Of a DNA stretch of 64,000 nt, positions 48,813 to 57,553 are shown in pieces. The first letter of the stretch is position 1, and each line of letters starts with the position of its first letter. The notes under the pieces are model-generated. The model saw only the letters and a program-made list of their open reading frames with translations, made no database searches and was not told where the DNA came from. This DNA is from Lysobacter enzymogenes (GTDB taxonomy: Bacteria > Pseudomonadota > Gammaproteobacteria > Xanthomonadales > Xanthomonadaceae): positions 992,001 through 1,056,000 of the forward strand of contig NZ_CP067396.1 of NCBI RefSeq assembly GCF_023617245.1. Reading direction: 5' to 3'. The translations under genes and the position numbers were made by a program.

Positions 48813-50057
48813 ATGCAGCAAGCCCACGCCCGCCCGCGCCGCGGCGGCACGCGCCTCGCCCTGGTCCTGGCCGCCGCCGCCGTCCTCGGCGTCCCGCTCG
48901 CCGCCCAGGCCGCGCCGAACTATCCCTTCGCCAGCCACCGCCAGGCCTATGTCGCCGGCACCCTGAGCCCCAGCGTCGGCCGCGCCGCCGCCGACCAGTC
49001 CACCGCTTCGTTCTACCGCACCTGGAAGCAGCGCTACCTGGTGCCGGCCTGCAAGGCCGGCGAGTACCGGGTCAAGGCTTCCACCGCCGACGCCTACGTG
49101 GTTTCGGAAGGGCAGGGCTACGGCATGCTGATCACGGTGATGATGGCCGGCAACGATCCCGACGCGCAGGCCTTGTTCGACGGACTGCACCGCTACAACC
49201 GCGGCCACCCCAGCAACCAGAATCCCGCCCTGCTGGCCTGGGCCCAGGACGTCAACTGCAAGAACGTCGCCGGCGCCGATTCGGCCACCGACGGCGATCT
49301 CGACATCGCCTACGCGCTGTTGCTGGCCGACCTGCAATGGGGCTCGGGCGGTTCGATCAACTACCTGGCCGAAGCGCGCAAGGTGATCGCCGCGATCCGC
49401 AGCAGCAACGTCAACGCCAACACCAAGCTGGTCACCCTCGGCGACTGGGTCGACAGCGGCTCGCCGAACTACTACAACGCCACCCGCAGCTCGGACTGGA
49501 TGCTCGGCCACTTCCGCGGCTTCGCCAGCAAGCTCGGCGACAGCTACTGGACCGGCGTGCTCGACGCGCACCAGAACCTGATCGCGAAGATGCAGAGCGG
49601 CTACGCGCCCAACACCGGCCTGCTGCCGGACTTCATCGTCAACACCAACACCACCGCCAAGCCGGCGCCGGCCAACTTCCTGGAAGCCGACACCGACGGC
49701 TGGTACTCGTGGAACGCCGGCCGGGTGCCGTGGCGCATCGGCATCGACGCCGCGGTCAGCGGCGACAGCCGCTCGCGCAACGCCGCGCGCAAGCTCAGCC
49801 AGTGGATCAAGGTCAAGGCCGGCAACAACGCCAACAACGTCCGCAGCGGCTACAAGCTCGACGGCACGGTGACCGAGAACTACAACAGCACCTTCTTCAC
49901 CGCGCCGTTCGCGGTCGCCGCCACGGTCGATACCGATCAGGCCTGGCTCGACAAGCTGTGGACCTACATGGCCAGCGGCGGCACCAGCGACTACTACGGC
50001 GACAGCGTCAAGCTGCTGTCGATGCTGGCGGTGTCGAACAACTGGCTCAAGCCCTGA
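48813..50057 (+). CDS. Secreted glycoside hydrolase family 8 enzyme
   Basis: 414 aa. Twin-Arg-containing signal (PRRGGTRLALVLAAAAVLG), cleavage near AQA-AP. GH8 (alpha/alpha-six barrel): general acid Glu99 in VVSEGQGYGM, and the exact GH8 signature ATDGDLDIAYALLLADLQW (158-176, with catalytic-site Asp160). Family members are endoglucanases, chitosanases or xylanases; the sequence does not decide which. Fits a secreted polymer-degrading lifestyle. No carbohydrate-binding module. Hairpin just downstream. Confidence 0.93.
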   Translation: MQQAHARPRRGGTRLALVLAAAAVLGVPLAAQAAPNYPFASHRQAYVAGTLSPSVGRAAADQSTASFYRTWKQRYLVPACKAGEYRVKASTADAYVVSEGQGYGMLITVMMAGNDPDAQALFDGLHRYNRGHPSNQNPALLAWAQDVNCKNVAGADSATDGDLDIAYALLLADLQWGSGGSINYLAEARKVIAAIRSSNVNANTKLVTLGDWVDSGSPNYYNATRSSDWMLGHFRGFASKLGDSYWTGVLDAHQNLIAKMQSGYAPNTGLLPDFIVNTNTTAKPAPANFLEADTDGWYSWNAGRVPWRIGIDAAVSGDSRSRNAARKLSQWIKVKAGNNANNVRSGYKLDGTVTENYNSTFFTAPFAVAATVDTDQAWLDKLWTYMASGGTSDYYGDSVKLLSMLAVSNNWLKP

Positions 50058-50085
50058 GCGAACCCCGGCACGGACGGATTACAGG

Positions 50086-50112
50086 CGGGCCCGCGCGCGC
50101 AGCGCGGGCCCG
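50086..50112 (+). terminator. Stem-loop after the GH8 gene
   Basis: Perfect 11-bp stem CGGGCCCGCGC / GCGCGGGCCCG, 5-base loop, but no T run. It lies 28 bp past the stop codon; possible termination or mRNA-stability hairpin. Confidence 0.55.
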
Positions 50113-50356
50113 TCGGCATGGCGGAGCCCCGCGGACCCAGCAGGCCGATTCGGCAAGCCGCCGGATGGGGTTCTAGGTCGAAAGGCTATGGAGTTGTGGC
50201 GTCGATCTCATTTAGGATCGGTTGCCGATCGCGTTGGGGAACGCATCGCAACGCGGGTCCCCACGCGGGTCGGCCACACACCATAGGAAGGCGGGCGGCG
50301 CTTCGGCGGCCGCCCCCGCGGCGTTCGCGCCGTCATCGACTACAGCAAAGGGAGCC

Positions 50357-50863
50357 ATGCGCAAGATGAAGTCGAACCGGTTTTCGTTGAGCCGCTGCCT
50401 GGCGGCTCTGGTCCTGGCGGGCGCGTGCGCGGCAGCGGCCGCCTCCGGCGAGCCCCAGCCCTTCGACGCGGCCGCGGTGCTCGCGCAGCAGAAGCAGATC
50501 CGCGGCGATGTCGACGCCGGCCGCGGCGATTACGCCAGGCTCGATCCGGCCCAGCGCCAGGAACTGCGCACGCGCCAGGACCGTCTGGAGGCCTCGTTGC
50601 AAGGCCGCAGCTACGACCAGCTCAGCGCGGCCGAGCGCGAGCAGGCGCAGCAGGACCTGCAATGGATCCGTCAGGCCGGCGGCGCGGCCGCGCCCTCTAC
50701 CGCGACCGCCGCCGCGGCAGAACCGGAGGAAAAGGTCCGCTGCGAGCGCGTGCGCGCGATCGGCTCCAACCGTACCGAACGCGTGTGCACGACGGCTTCG
50801 CAACGTCGCGAAGCGCAGAAGAACCGGGTCGAGCCCGAGCTGCACCAGGCCGGCATGCGCTGA
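50357..50863 (+). CDS. Exported hypothetical protein, helical
   Basis: 168 aa. The ATG at 50357 follows AAAGGGAG. Signal peptide ends near AAA-SG. The mature part is a helical, Gln/Arg-rich region with repeated helices (RQELRTRQDRLEASLQGRSY), an Ala/Thr linker and a C-terminal CERVRAIGSNRTERVCTTAS box with two Cys. Resembles lysobacterial and xanthomonad periplasmic proteins of unknown function; no certain family. Confidence 0.75.
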   Translation: MRKMKSNRFSLSRCLAALVLAGACAAAAASGEPQPFDAAAVLAQQKQIRGDVDAGRGDYARLDPAQRQELRTRQDRLEASLQGRSYDQLSAAEREQAQQDLQWIRQAGGAAAPSTATAAAAEPEEKVRCERVRAIGSNRTERVCTTASQRREAQKNRVEPELHQAGMR

Positions 50864-50980
50864 GCTCGACGGCCACGCGCGCTGAGCCGCCGGGATGGTT
50901 GCGGCTGGGCGCGGTCGCGGCCGGAGATTCGCGCGCCGCGCAGCCCGATGGCTGCGCGGCGCTCGTCTAGAGCGCCCGAC

Positions 50981-51187
50981 TCAGTCGCAACATCGGCACG
51001 GCTGGCCGTTGCCGGGATTCCACCCCGGCAGGCCGCCGCAGCGGTCCTGGCAGACCTTGAGGCTGCACAAGGCGCGGTTCGGCGGCGCCGACGAGGCGGC
51101 CTGGACGGCGAATCCGAATCCGAACGCGGCCAGGGCGAAGACGCCCAGCCAGAGGCGGGCGCTGCGGTGGGTGCGGAAGAGCGGCAT
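50981..51187 (-). CDS. Small secreted Cys-rich peptide
   Basis: 68 aa. ATG 51187 has AAGGAG 8 nt upstream. Signal segment WLGVFALAAFGFGFAVQAA. The mature 37-residue part holds five Cys (CSLKVCQDRCGG, then CRCC at the end). Probably a disulfide-rich exported peptide or metal binder. Convergent with the preceding gene. Conserved ribosome-binding site and signal peptide support it being real despite its size. Confidence 0.75.
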   Translation of the reverse strand: MPLFRTHRSARLWLGVFALAAFGFGFAVQAASSAPPNRALCSLKVCQDRCGGLPGWNPGNGQPCRCCD

Positions 51188-51340
51188 GGCGTGGCTCCTT
51201 GCGGCACGATGGCGCGGCAGGCCCGCGCGTGGCGACTGTAGGCGCGCGCACCGCCGGCAACCGGCGACCGCGTCACCGAATGCGGGCGCGATGACACTTG
51301 TAAGGCGCGGGTCCTGCGCGGGTCCGTGCAGAGCGGGCGG

Positions 51341-51460
51341 CTCGGAGCAAGCCCGCTAGCCGCAGGTCCGCTCGGAGTAGGCCTGCTCGCAGCAGGCCGC
51401 CTCGGAGCGGGCCTCCTCGGAGCAGGCCTCCTCGGAGCAGGTCCGCTATGAACGAGCCCG
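51341..51460. repeat. Eight tandem 15-bp repeats
   Basis: Units such as CTCGGAGCAGGCCTC, CTCGGAGCGGGCCTC and CTCGGAGTAGGCCTG. The minus strand could encode a pentapeptide-like GLLRA repeat, but no start and ribosome-binding site accompany it. It lies directly upstream of the amidase gene, in its probable promoter region, within a 348-bp gap (51188-51535) that otherwise shows nothing. Confidence 0.85.
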
Positions 51461-51535
51461 GGCCCGAACGGGCGCGGCCGCGCCGGCGCCGCGCCCGGCA
51501 TGTTCTACACTCGGGTTTTCGCCGCCGCCCGCCGC

Positions 51536-52324
51536 ATGACATCGCGCAGCCTTCCTTTGTCCGCCGTCCTCTGCGCCGCGCTCGCGCTCGCCGGTTGCGC
51601 CAGCGCGCCGCCGCACAATGCGCTGGCGCAATGGCGCGGTTCGCCGAACCACAACGAGCGGCGCGCGCAACTGATCGTGCTGCACCACACCCAGATGGAC
51701 AGCGCCGGGCAAGCGCTGCGCACGCTGCAGACGGCGAACTCGCAGGGCCGGGTCAGCGCGCATTATCTGGTCGGCGAAGACGGGCGGATCTATCAGTTGG
51801 TGGCCGAGGATCGCCGCGCCTGGCATGCCGGCGCGGGACGCTGGGGCGAGATCGGCGACCTCAACTCGGTCTCGATCGGCATCGAACTCGACAACGACGG
51901 CAGCGAGCCGTTCGCTGAAGCGCAGGTGCAAAGCCTGTTGCGCCTGCTCGACGACCTGACCCGGCGCTTGGGCATCGATCGACAGGCGATCCTCGCCCAC
52001 GGCGACCTCGCGCCGAGCCGCAAGAGCGATCCGAGCGTGCTGTTTCCATGGAAGCGCCTGGCCGATGCCGGCTTCGGCCTGTGGCCGCGCGAACCGCTCG
52101 CGCCGCCGCCGCCGGGCTTCGACCCGTGGGCCGCGCTGCGCCTGATCGGCTACGACCTGCGCGACCCCGGCGCGGCGTTGGCCTCGTTCCACCGCCGCTT
52201 CCGCGGCAATGAAGCGCGCGAGTGGCAGGCGGGCGACGCGGAGGTGTTGTACGACCTGCAGCGGCAGTTGCTGGCGCTGCCCGAGGGCGCGCCGCCGCCG
52301 TTGCCCGCGCCGCCGTTGCGATGA
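51536..52324 (+). CDS. N-acetylmuramoyl-L-alanine amidase lipoprotein, AmiD-like
   Basis: 262 aa from ATG 51536; ATG 51500 is an alternative. Lipobox ALAGC puts the protein in the outer or inner membrane facing the periplasm. Amidase_2 zinc domain: IVLHHTQMDSAGQA, VSAHYLVGEDGRIYQLVAED, SVSIGIELDNDG and ILAHGDLAPSRKSDPSVLFP, the AmpD/AmiD zinc set. A C-terminal peptidoglycan-binding-like helical region follows (FDPWAALRLIGYDLRDPGAA). Cleaves the amide between muramic acid and the stem peptide during wall recycling. Confidence 0.9.
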   Translation: MTSRSLPLSAVLCAALALAGCASAPPHNALAQWRGSPNHNERRAQLIVLHHTQMDSAGQALRTLQTANSQGRVSAHYLVGEDGRIYQLVAEDRRAWHAGAGRWGEIGDLNSVSIGIELDNDGSEPFAEAQVQSLLRLLDDLTRRLGIDRQAILAHGDLAPSRKSDPSVLFPWKRLADAGFGLWPREPLAPPPPGFDPWAALRLIGYDLRDPGAALASFHRRFRGNEAREWQAGDAEVLYDLQRQLLALPEGAPPPLPAPPLR

Positions 52325-52356
52325 ACTGCGGCCCGTAGGTACGGCGACCTGAGCCG

Positions 52357-52442
52357 AGAGCGTCGGGGCTGAAGCCCCTCCCACAAGTGCCCAGTGGTGC
52401 TCGCAGGCACTTGTGGGAGGGGCTTCAGCCCCGACGCTTTCC
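52357..52442. repeat. Family A hairpin repeat, GGGGCT variant
   Basis: GTCGGGGCTGAAGCCCCTCC at the left and GGAGGGGCTTCAGCCCCGAC at the right, arms in inverted order to the other units. It lies between convergent genes. Confidence 0.85.
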
Positions 52443-52487
52443 GATCCGCCGACCAGACCAGACCCGCGCCGAACCGAACCGCGCCGC

Positions 52488-52985
52488 TCAAGCGATCGCC
52501 ACCGCCTCGATCTCCACCAGCCAGCCGGGATTGACCAATCCGGCCACCTGCACCCGCGTACGCGCCACCAACCGCGGCTGCTCCGGCGTGCCGAACCAGC
52601 GCGCGTACGCGCGCGAGAAGCCTTCGTTGTCCATGCGCCCGCCCAGAGCCGGGTCGCCGACCACGTACACGCGCAGTTGCACCAGGTCGCCCATCGTCAG
52701 TCCGAGCCCGCGCAAGCTGCGTTGCGGTTCGCCCAAGGTCCCGTCGGTCTGGGCGAAGGTATCGCCGTAGGCGGCGATGCTGTCGGCCGGGGCCGAGGCG
52801 TCGATCACCGGCGGCGTATGCCCGCTGAGCAGCACCAGTTCGCAGCCCGGCGGCAGCGTCGTGGCGGCCAGGAACGGCAGCGCGCCGCCCGAGGCGAGCA
52901 GACGGTCGCCGGCCTGCGGTCCCTGCGCGTGGCCGTCGCCGCCGTCGAAGCGGTGCCGGCGCACGGTTTCGCCCGCGCCGCTCAT
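52488..52985 (-). CDS. RidA/YjgF family protein
   Basis: 165 aa. The trimeric YjgF/RidA fold is recognised from LLASGGALPFLAATTLPPGC, FAQTDGTLGEPQRSLRGLGL, MGDLVQLRVYVVGDP and RTRVQVAGLVNPGWLVEIEAVA (the Arg of the active-site loop). RidA deaminates reactive enamine/imine intermediates. Extended N-terminus relative to minimal RidA. ATG 52985 overlaps the FMN reductase stop by 4 bp, so they are co-translated. Confidence 0.88.
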   Translation of the reverse strand: MSGAGETVRRHRFDGGDGHAQGPQAGDRLLASGGALPFLAATTLPPGCELVLLSGHTPPVIDASAPADSIAAYGDTFAQTDGTLGEPQRSLRGLGLTMGDLVQLRVYVVGDPALGGRMDNEGFSRAYARWFGTPEQPRLVARTRVQVAGLVNPGWLVEIEAVAIA

Positions 52986-53569
52986 GCTGCCGCCTCGGTG
53001 GCGAGTTCGTAGGGCATCGTTTCGCGCGCGTTGCGCAGGGCCAGCGCCCACCAGCGCAGCCGCGCCAAGGCCGTGTCCATCGCCGCGTGCGCGGCCTGCG
53101 GCTCGCGCAGTTCGCCGTCGGGGCCGAACTGGCGCCAGGCGTGGGCCAGGCACACGCCGTCGCGCAAGGTCGCTGCGTGCAATTCGCCGAACACCTGGCG
53201 CAGCTGCTCGATCGCGCGCAGCCCGCCGGAACTGGCGCCGTAGCTGACGAAGGCCACCGGTTTGGCCCGCCAGGGTTCGTAGCAGGCGTCGATCAGCGCC
53301 TTCAGCGCCGCCGGATAGCCGTGGTTGTATTCGGGCGTGACGATCACGAACGCGTCGGCGGCGTGCAGGCGCTGGCGCAACTGCTGCAGTTGCGCCTCGT
53401 CGGCGCGGCTGGGGCGGCCCGACAGCGGCCATTCGACCGGATCGATGCGGTCGACGTCGAAACCGCCGTGGCGGGCGATGCGGCGCTGCGCCCACTCGCC
53501 GACCACGTCGCAGAAACGCCCTTCGCGCGCGCTGCCGTAAACCAGCGCGAGGCGGAGATTGGAAGCCAT
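52982..53569 (-). CDS. NADPH-dependent FMN reductase family protein
   Basis: 195 aa flavodoxin-like flavoprotein. RLALVYGSAREGRFCDVVGE (phosphate-binding loop for FMN), FVIVTPEYNHGYPAALKALI and VAFVSYGASSGGLRAIEQLR are the family's FMN and quinone-binding motifs. Probably an NAD(P)H:quinone or azo/flavin reductase. Starts at ATG 53569 and is coupled to the downstream RidA gene by ATGA. Confidence 0.9.
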   Translation of the reverse strand: MASNLRLALVYGSAREGRFCDVVGEWAQRRIARHGGFDVDRIDPVEWPLSGRPSRADEAQLQQLRQRLHAADAFVIVTPEYNHGYPAALKALIDACYEPWRAKPVAFVSYGASSGGLRAIEQLRQVFGELHAATLRDGVCLAHAWRQFGPDGELREPQAAHAAMDTALARLRWWALALRNARETMPYELATEAAA

Positions 53570-53754
53570 GGCAAAGCACCTTCGGGGGAAGTGCCCCGCA
53601 GGCTAATACCTCAACCAAACCTCAGGTCAAGCGCGTCCCGCCCGAAGCTGCTGTAGGCGCTGCGCAAGCTGCGACCGCGACACCGCACATCCGTCGTCAT
53701 CGCCGTCCCGCGACCGCACTCGCGCAGTTCCCGCAATGAGCGAAACCGCCGCGA

Positions 53755-55116
53755 TCACACGGCGGCTTCCGGCGCGCGCCGCAGCTTGTAGATCACCGCG
53801 CCCACCACCAGCGCGATCGCCGCGGCGATCAGGTTTTTTACGCTGGCGCTGGCCAGCAGCCCCAGCGACAGCACGATCGCCGCGATCGGGATCAACGGCC
53901 CGCCCGGCAGGTGCAGCGCGCCCTCGCGGCCGCGGTGGCGCTTTTGCAGCACCAGCACCGACACCGCGGTGCCGATGTAGGTGCACAGCCGCGCCACCAC
54001 CGACAGCAGCGCCAACTGCTGGAACGAGCCGGTCAGCGCCAGCGCCAGCGCGATCGCGCCGAGCAGCAGCACCGCCCGCGCCGGGGTGTGGAAGCGAGGA
54101 TGGATCGCGCCGAGCGCACGCGGGCCGTAGCCGTCGCGCGACAGCGCCAGCAGGTAGCGCGGCCCCATCATCACCGTGTTGCTGTTGGTGCCCAGGATCG
54201 AGATCGCCGCGCCGACCGTCAGCACCAGCGCCAGGCCGGTGCCGCTGAAATGCGCGGCCGCCTCGGCCAGCGGACTGGTCGACTGGGCGATGCCGGGCAA
54301 GGTGCCCAGGGCGACGAGCTGCACGGCGAAGTAGACGATCGTCACCAGCACGATCATGGTCAGCAGCGCGAACGGCACGTCGCGGCGTGGGTTGCGGTAT
54401 TCGCCGGCCGCCGCGGGCAGGTTCTCGAAGCCGGCGTAGGCGAACAGCAGCAACAACGCCGCTTCGCCGAGGTGGTCCATCGGCAGCGGCGCACCGGAAT
54501 GCAGCAGCGCGGGGTCGAAGTAGAACGCGCCGATCGCCACGAACAGCACCAACGGCACCAGCTTGCCGATCGCCAGGGCCACGCCGGCGCGCGCGGCGGT
54601 GCGCACGCCCAGCACGTTGATCAGCACCAGCAGGCCGAGCGAACCGGCGACGATGAACACCCGCGCCGGCCCGGCCTTGGCCGCCGGCCAGAACAGCGCC
54701 ACCGCCTCGGCCAGGCCGTTGCTGAGCGAGGCGGCGGTGGAGATGCGGGTGACCAGCAGCATCCAGCCGACCTCGAAGCCGGCGAACGGGCCGAACGCCT
54801 CGCGCGCATACAGATAGCCTCCGCCGGGCTGGTCGAAATAGCTCGCCGCCTGCGCGTAGCACAGCACCAGCAGCGCCACGGCGAAGCCGGCCAGCAGCAC
54901 CGCCCACAAGCTGGCCGGCCCGAGCAGCATCGCCGCGGTCGCCGGCAGCAGGTAGATGCCGCTGCCGATCACGTCGTTGATCGACAGGCCGACGATCTGC
55001 CAGCGGCTGACCGCGCGCACGGTGCCGGCGTCGCCGGGGGCAGGGCTGGGATCGGACAGGGAAGGGGATGCGGCAGGTACGCGGACGGAAGTCGGCTCGC
55101 TCGACGGCTGGCTCAA
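53755..55116 (-). CDS. APC superfamily amino acid permease
   Basis: 453 aa inner-membrane amino acid transporter with 12 predicted helices; helix 1 has the APC signature NDVIGSGIYLLPATAA and later segments FAYAGFENLPAAAGEYRNPR and ILGTNSNTVMMGPRYLLALS. No in-frame ATG exists near the family N-terminus. TTG 55116 with GAGGGG 9-10 nt upstream is the best start (GTG candidates lie just inside). Substrate unknown. It follows a degenerate family B repeat half. Confidence 0.88.
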   Translation of the reverse strand: MSQPSSEPTSVRVPAASPSLSDPSPAPGDAGTVRAVSRWQIVGLSINDVIGSGIYLLPATAAMLLGPASLWAVLLAGFAVALLVLCYAQAASYFDQPGGGYLYAREAFGPFAGFEVGWMLLVTRISTAASLSNGLAEAVALFWPAAKAGPARVFIVAGSLGLLVLINVLGVRTAARAGVALAIGKLVPLVLFVAIGAFYFDPALLHSGAPLPMDHLGEAALLLLFAYAGFENLPAAAGEYRNPRRDVPFALLTMIVLVTIVYFAVQLVALGTLPGIAQSTSPLAEAAAHFSGTGLALVLTVGAAISILGTNSNTVMMGPRYLLALSRDGYGPRALGAIHPRFHTPARAVLLLGAIALALALTGSFQQLALLSVVARLCTYIGTAVSVLVLQKRHRGREGALHLPGGPLIPIAAIVLSLGLLASASVKNLIAAAIALVVGAVIYKLRRAPEAAV

Positions 55117-55289
55117 GACGTTGTTCCCCTCGCTCGGTGGCGGGCGGCGCGCGCGGCGGCCGCGATGGGCCACCTTAGTGCCAGCGCCGCGCCGACCGCA
55201 ATGCGCACTGCGGCATGTGCCGCCGCCGCATCGGCATGAGCGCGGCGCACGGCTCGCGGACACATGCGGGCGCGCATGAATCCGCCGCG

Positions 55290-55314
55290 TTCGTAAACGT
55301 TTTGTTTCGTTCAG
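55290..55314 (+). promoter_or_regulatory. Upstream signature block 1, copy 1
   Basis: TTCGTAAACGTTTTGTTTCG followed by TTCAG. 22 of 25 bases match the block at 61603-61627 upstream of the EF-hand gene. TTCGTAAACG may be part of a promoter or a factor site. Confidence 0.65.
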
Positions 55315-55408
55315 GCGGCGCGTGCGGGCGCCGCAGTGGATTAGCGATTAGCCGATCACGCTTTCATGCGCGATCGCGTCGCGGCCTAGCGCAGCCGCCG
55401 CCATGGCT

Positions 55409-55425
55409 GGTTAAAGAAACGTAGC
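55409..55425 (+). promoter_or_regulatory. Upstream signature block 2, copy 1
   Basis: GGTTAAAGAAACGTAGC. 14 of 17 bases match 61734-61750 (GGTTAAGCCAACGTAGC), at similar distance from block 1 (119 versus 131 bp). Confidence 0.65.
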
Positions 55426-55637
55426 CGTGGCGCTCGCCGCCCCGTTTGCGTTCATCGCGGTGACGGCAGTGTGCAGCCCGTGCCGTCCCACTTCCCCTGC
55501 GGCACGCGCAGCCGGCCGCGGCTGCGGCGGCCCCCTCGGTGTTCCCCCGCACCGCGCCGCAGCCGCGGCCGTAGCCATGAACCGGCCGAGCCGCGGCCCC
55601 GCGGGCCGGCCGAACCAACCAAGAGGTGCATGCTTCC

Positions 55638-55820
55638 ATGAAGATCGATCTCCGCACTGCCGCCTACGCTTCGATCGTGCTGGGCGCGCTGTCGCTCGCC
55701 GCGTGCGCGAGCAAGGGCGAAACCACGCCGGACGCGCCGGCGTCCTCTTCGAGTACGCCGTCCAGCGCCCCGGCCGACGCCGCCACCGCGCCGCCGCCGA
55801 CCAGCGGCGACGGCGGCTGA
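55638..55820 (+). CDS. Small lipoprotein
   Basis: 60 aa. ATG 55638 lies 11 nt after AAGAGG. Signal peptide MKIDLRTAAYASIVLGALSL, lipobox LAAC with Cys23, then a Ser/Pro/Thr/Ala-rich low-complexity tail of about 38 residues. Structural or unknown role. Shares its two upstream blocks with the EF-hand gene, so the genes may be co-regulated. Followed by a terminator. Confidence 0.75.
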   Translation: MKIDLRTAAYASIVLGALSLAACASKGETTPDAPASSSSTPSSAPADAATAPPPTSGDGG

Positions 55821-55827
55821 TTCCCGC

Positions 55828-55864
55828 GCCCGGCCGCCGGAGCGGGCGGCCGGGCCCCGTTTTT
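55828..55864 (+). terminator. Intrinsic terminator after the small lipoprotein
   Basis: Perfect 11-bp stem GCCCGGCCGCC / GGCGGCCGGGC, 6-base loop, then CCCGTTTTT. Confidence 0.85.
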
Positions 55865-55944
55865 GCGGGCGCGGTGCGGCCGGGCGAGTCGGCGGCGTCG
55901 CGCCCGTTTTTTCGGGTCGAGACAAATCTGGCGTGCGGTCGGAG

Positions 55945-56482
55945 AACGCCGCGGCTCAAGCCCCTCCCGCGTAGCGCCGTCCTCGACAAGCGGGCAACGA
56001 CAACGACGGCGGCGGGAGGGGCTTGAGCCCCGGCGCTCTTGGCGCGGTGGGAGGGCTTCGGCCCCGAGGCTCACGGTTCGGGTCGCTGCTCGGCATCGGA
56101 TCGGAAGGCGTCGGGCCTGAAGGCCCTCCCACAAGAGCGGTTTTCCCGGCCAGCGGCGCGGCCAGCACGCTTTTGTGGGAGGGGCTTCAGCCCCGACGCT
56201 TTCGGCTCGGGTCGCCGCGCGGCGTCGGATCGGAAGGCATCGGGCCTGAAGGCCCTCCCACCAGAGCGGTACACCGGCCGGCGGCGCGACAGGCGCGCTT
56301 TTGTGGGAGTGCTTGAGCCCGAGGCTTTCGGCTCGGGTCGCTGCGCGGCAGCGGATCGGAAGGCATCGGGCCTGAAGGCGCTCCCACCAGAGCGGTACAC
56401 CGGCCGGCGGCGCGACAAGCGCGCTTTTGTGGGAGGGGCTTCAGCCCCGACGCTTCCGGCTCAGGTCGCCGCGCGGCATCGG
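55945..56482. repeat. Family A hairpin repeat cluster, mixed variants
   Basis: Four units with three stem types, including decayed ones (GGGAGTGCTTGAGCCCGAGG). Between them the segment CCAGAGCGGTACACCGGCCG is repeated, again showing tandem copying. It fills the gap between the small lipoprotein and the lytic transglycosylase; no gene found. Confidence 0.82.
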
Positions 56483-56590
56483 GCCTGAATCCACGCAAGC
56501 GGAGTCGCCCCGCAAGCTGAATGAACGTTTCGCCCGTCCCCTGACTTCCGGCGCTGTCCGGGCCGCCCCGCGGCCCTAGAATCGCGCTCC

Positions 56591-57394
56591 ATGACCGCCC
56601 CCGCGCGCCCCCGCACCCTGGTTCTGCGCTTCGCCGCCGCCTTCGCCCTGCTGGCGCTGGCGAACACGGCCGTGCAGGCGCGCACCGTGTACCGCTGCGT
56701 GCGCGACGGCACCGTCAGCCTCGCCACCGCGCCCGAACCGGGTTCGCGCTGCGAAGCCAAACAGATCGACGACAACGCGGTGAAGCTGCCGAACCTGTGG
56801 GGCGAGCTCGGCGTCATCAACGGCAACCTCTACGAGCGCCAGCAGGACGGCAAGACCGTCTACAGCACGCGCAACCTGCCCGGTTCGGTGCGGGTGATGG
56901 GCTTCAGCGTGGAAACGCCGCCGGGAGAGCCGGCGCATCCGGGCCTGGGCAAGGTCGGCAAGCCGCAGTTGGACAAGTTCGCCGCGCAGTTCCGCAGCGC
57001 GGCCAAGGCCAACGGCCTGGACGACGCCTGGTTGCGCGCGATCGCCCACGCCGAAAGCGGCTTCGACGCGCAAGCGGTGTCGAGCAAGGGCGCGCAGGGC
57101 GTGATGCAGCTGATGCCGGACACCGCGAAGGAATACGGCGTGGTCGATCCGTTCTCCTCGGACGAATCGATCAAGGCCGGCGCGCGCCACCTCAAGTCGC
57201 TGCTGCGGCGCTACAACAACGACCTGACCCTGGCCACGGCCGCCTACAACGCCGGCATCGGCACGGTGACGCGCTACCGCGGCGTGCCGCCGTACCGCGA
57301 AACCCAGGAGTACATCGCCAAGGTCGAGGCGCTGGTGCAGCGCTATCAGTTGGCGTTGGGGACGCGCAAGCCGGCGTTGCGCGCGGCGCAGTGA
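56591..57394 (+). CDS. Lytic transglycosylase (Slt-type), exported
   Basis: 267 aa. Signal peptide 1-30 (ends near VQA-RT). N-terminal beta region with Cys pair (VYRCVRDGTVSLATAP, then SRCEAKQ), a DUF4124-like module, then the SLT domain (about 128-250): catalytic Glu155 in AIAHAESGFDAQAVSSKGAQ, GVMQLMPDTA and TAAYNAGIGTV. Cleaves the glycan backbone to form 1,6-anhydro ends. ATG 56591 is the first in frame. A bidirectional terminator follows. Confidence 0.92.
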   Translation: MTAPARPRTLVLRFAAAFALLALANTAVQARTVYRCVRDGTVSLATAPEPGSRCEAKQIDDNAVKLPNLWGELGVINGNLYERQQDGKTVYSTRNLPGSVRVMGFSVETPPGEPAHPGLGKVGKPQLDKFAAQFRSAAKANGLDDAWLRAIAHAESGFDAQAVSSKGAQGVMQLMPDTAKEYGVVDPFSSDESIKAGARHLKSLLRRYNNDLTLATAAYNAGIGTVTRYRGVPPYRETQEYIAKVEALVQRYQLALGTRKPALRAAQ

Positions 57395-57397
57395 AGG

Positions 57398-57553
57398 AAG
57401 CAGGAGTGAGCGCGGAGGAGCGAGCGAGAGCACAAGCGCGCGGGCGCAGCAAAGAAAAAGCGGGCTGAAGCCCGCTTTTTCTTTGCTGCCGCAGAGCAAG
57501 CGCGAAGCGCCGCAAACGCTCGCTCCTCACTCCTCCACGCTCACTCCTGCTTC
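57398..57553. repeat. Family D long inverted repeat with a terminator at its centre
   Basis: Outer arms from GAAGCAGGAGTGAGCGCGGA at the left to CACGCTCACTCCTGCTTC at the right (about 57553), with further GAGCGAG/CGCTCG pairs inside. Same GAGTGAG composition as 33564-33764. Confidence 0.8.
57446..57489. terminator. Perfect bidirectional terminator
   Basis: Arms 57446-57466 and 57469-57489 pair over 21 bp without mismatch around GA; the stem carries A and T runs (AAAGAAAAAGCGGGCT), so it terminates in both directions between the convergent transglycosylase and sugar-dehydrogenase genes. Confidence 0.92.

Larger units (their letters stand above)
55117..55637. promoter_or_regulatory. 521-bp divergent region, APC permease / small lipoprotein
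   Basis: Contains the two conserved blocks described at 55290 and 55409. The lipoprotein gene has an unusually long 200-bp leader downstream of block 2. Nothing else recognised. Confidence 0.5.

Noticed and set aside
51273..51542. Pentapeptide-repeat protein on the minus strand
   Set aside because: It derives from the 15-bp repeats, has no ribosome-binding site and overlaps the amidase promoter and N-terminus.
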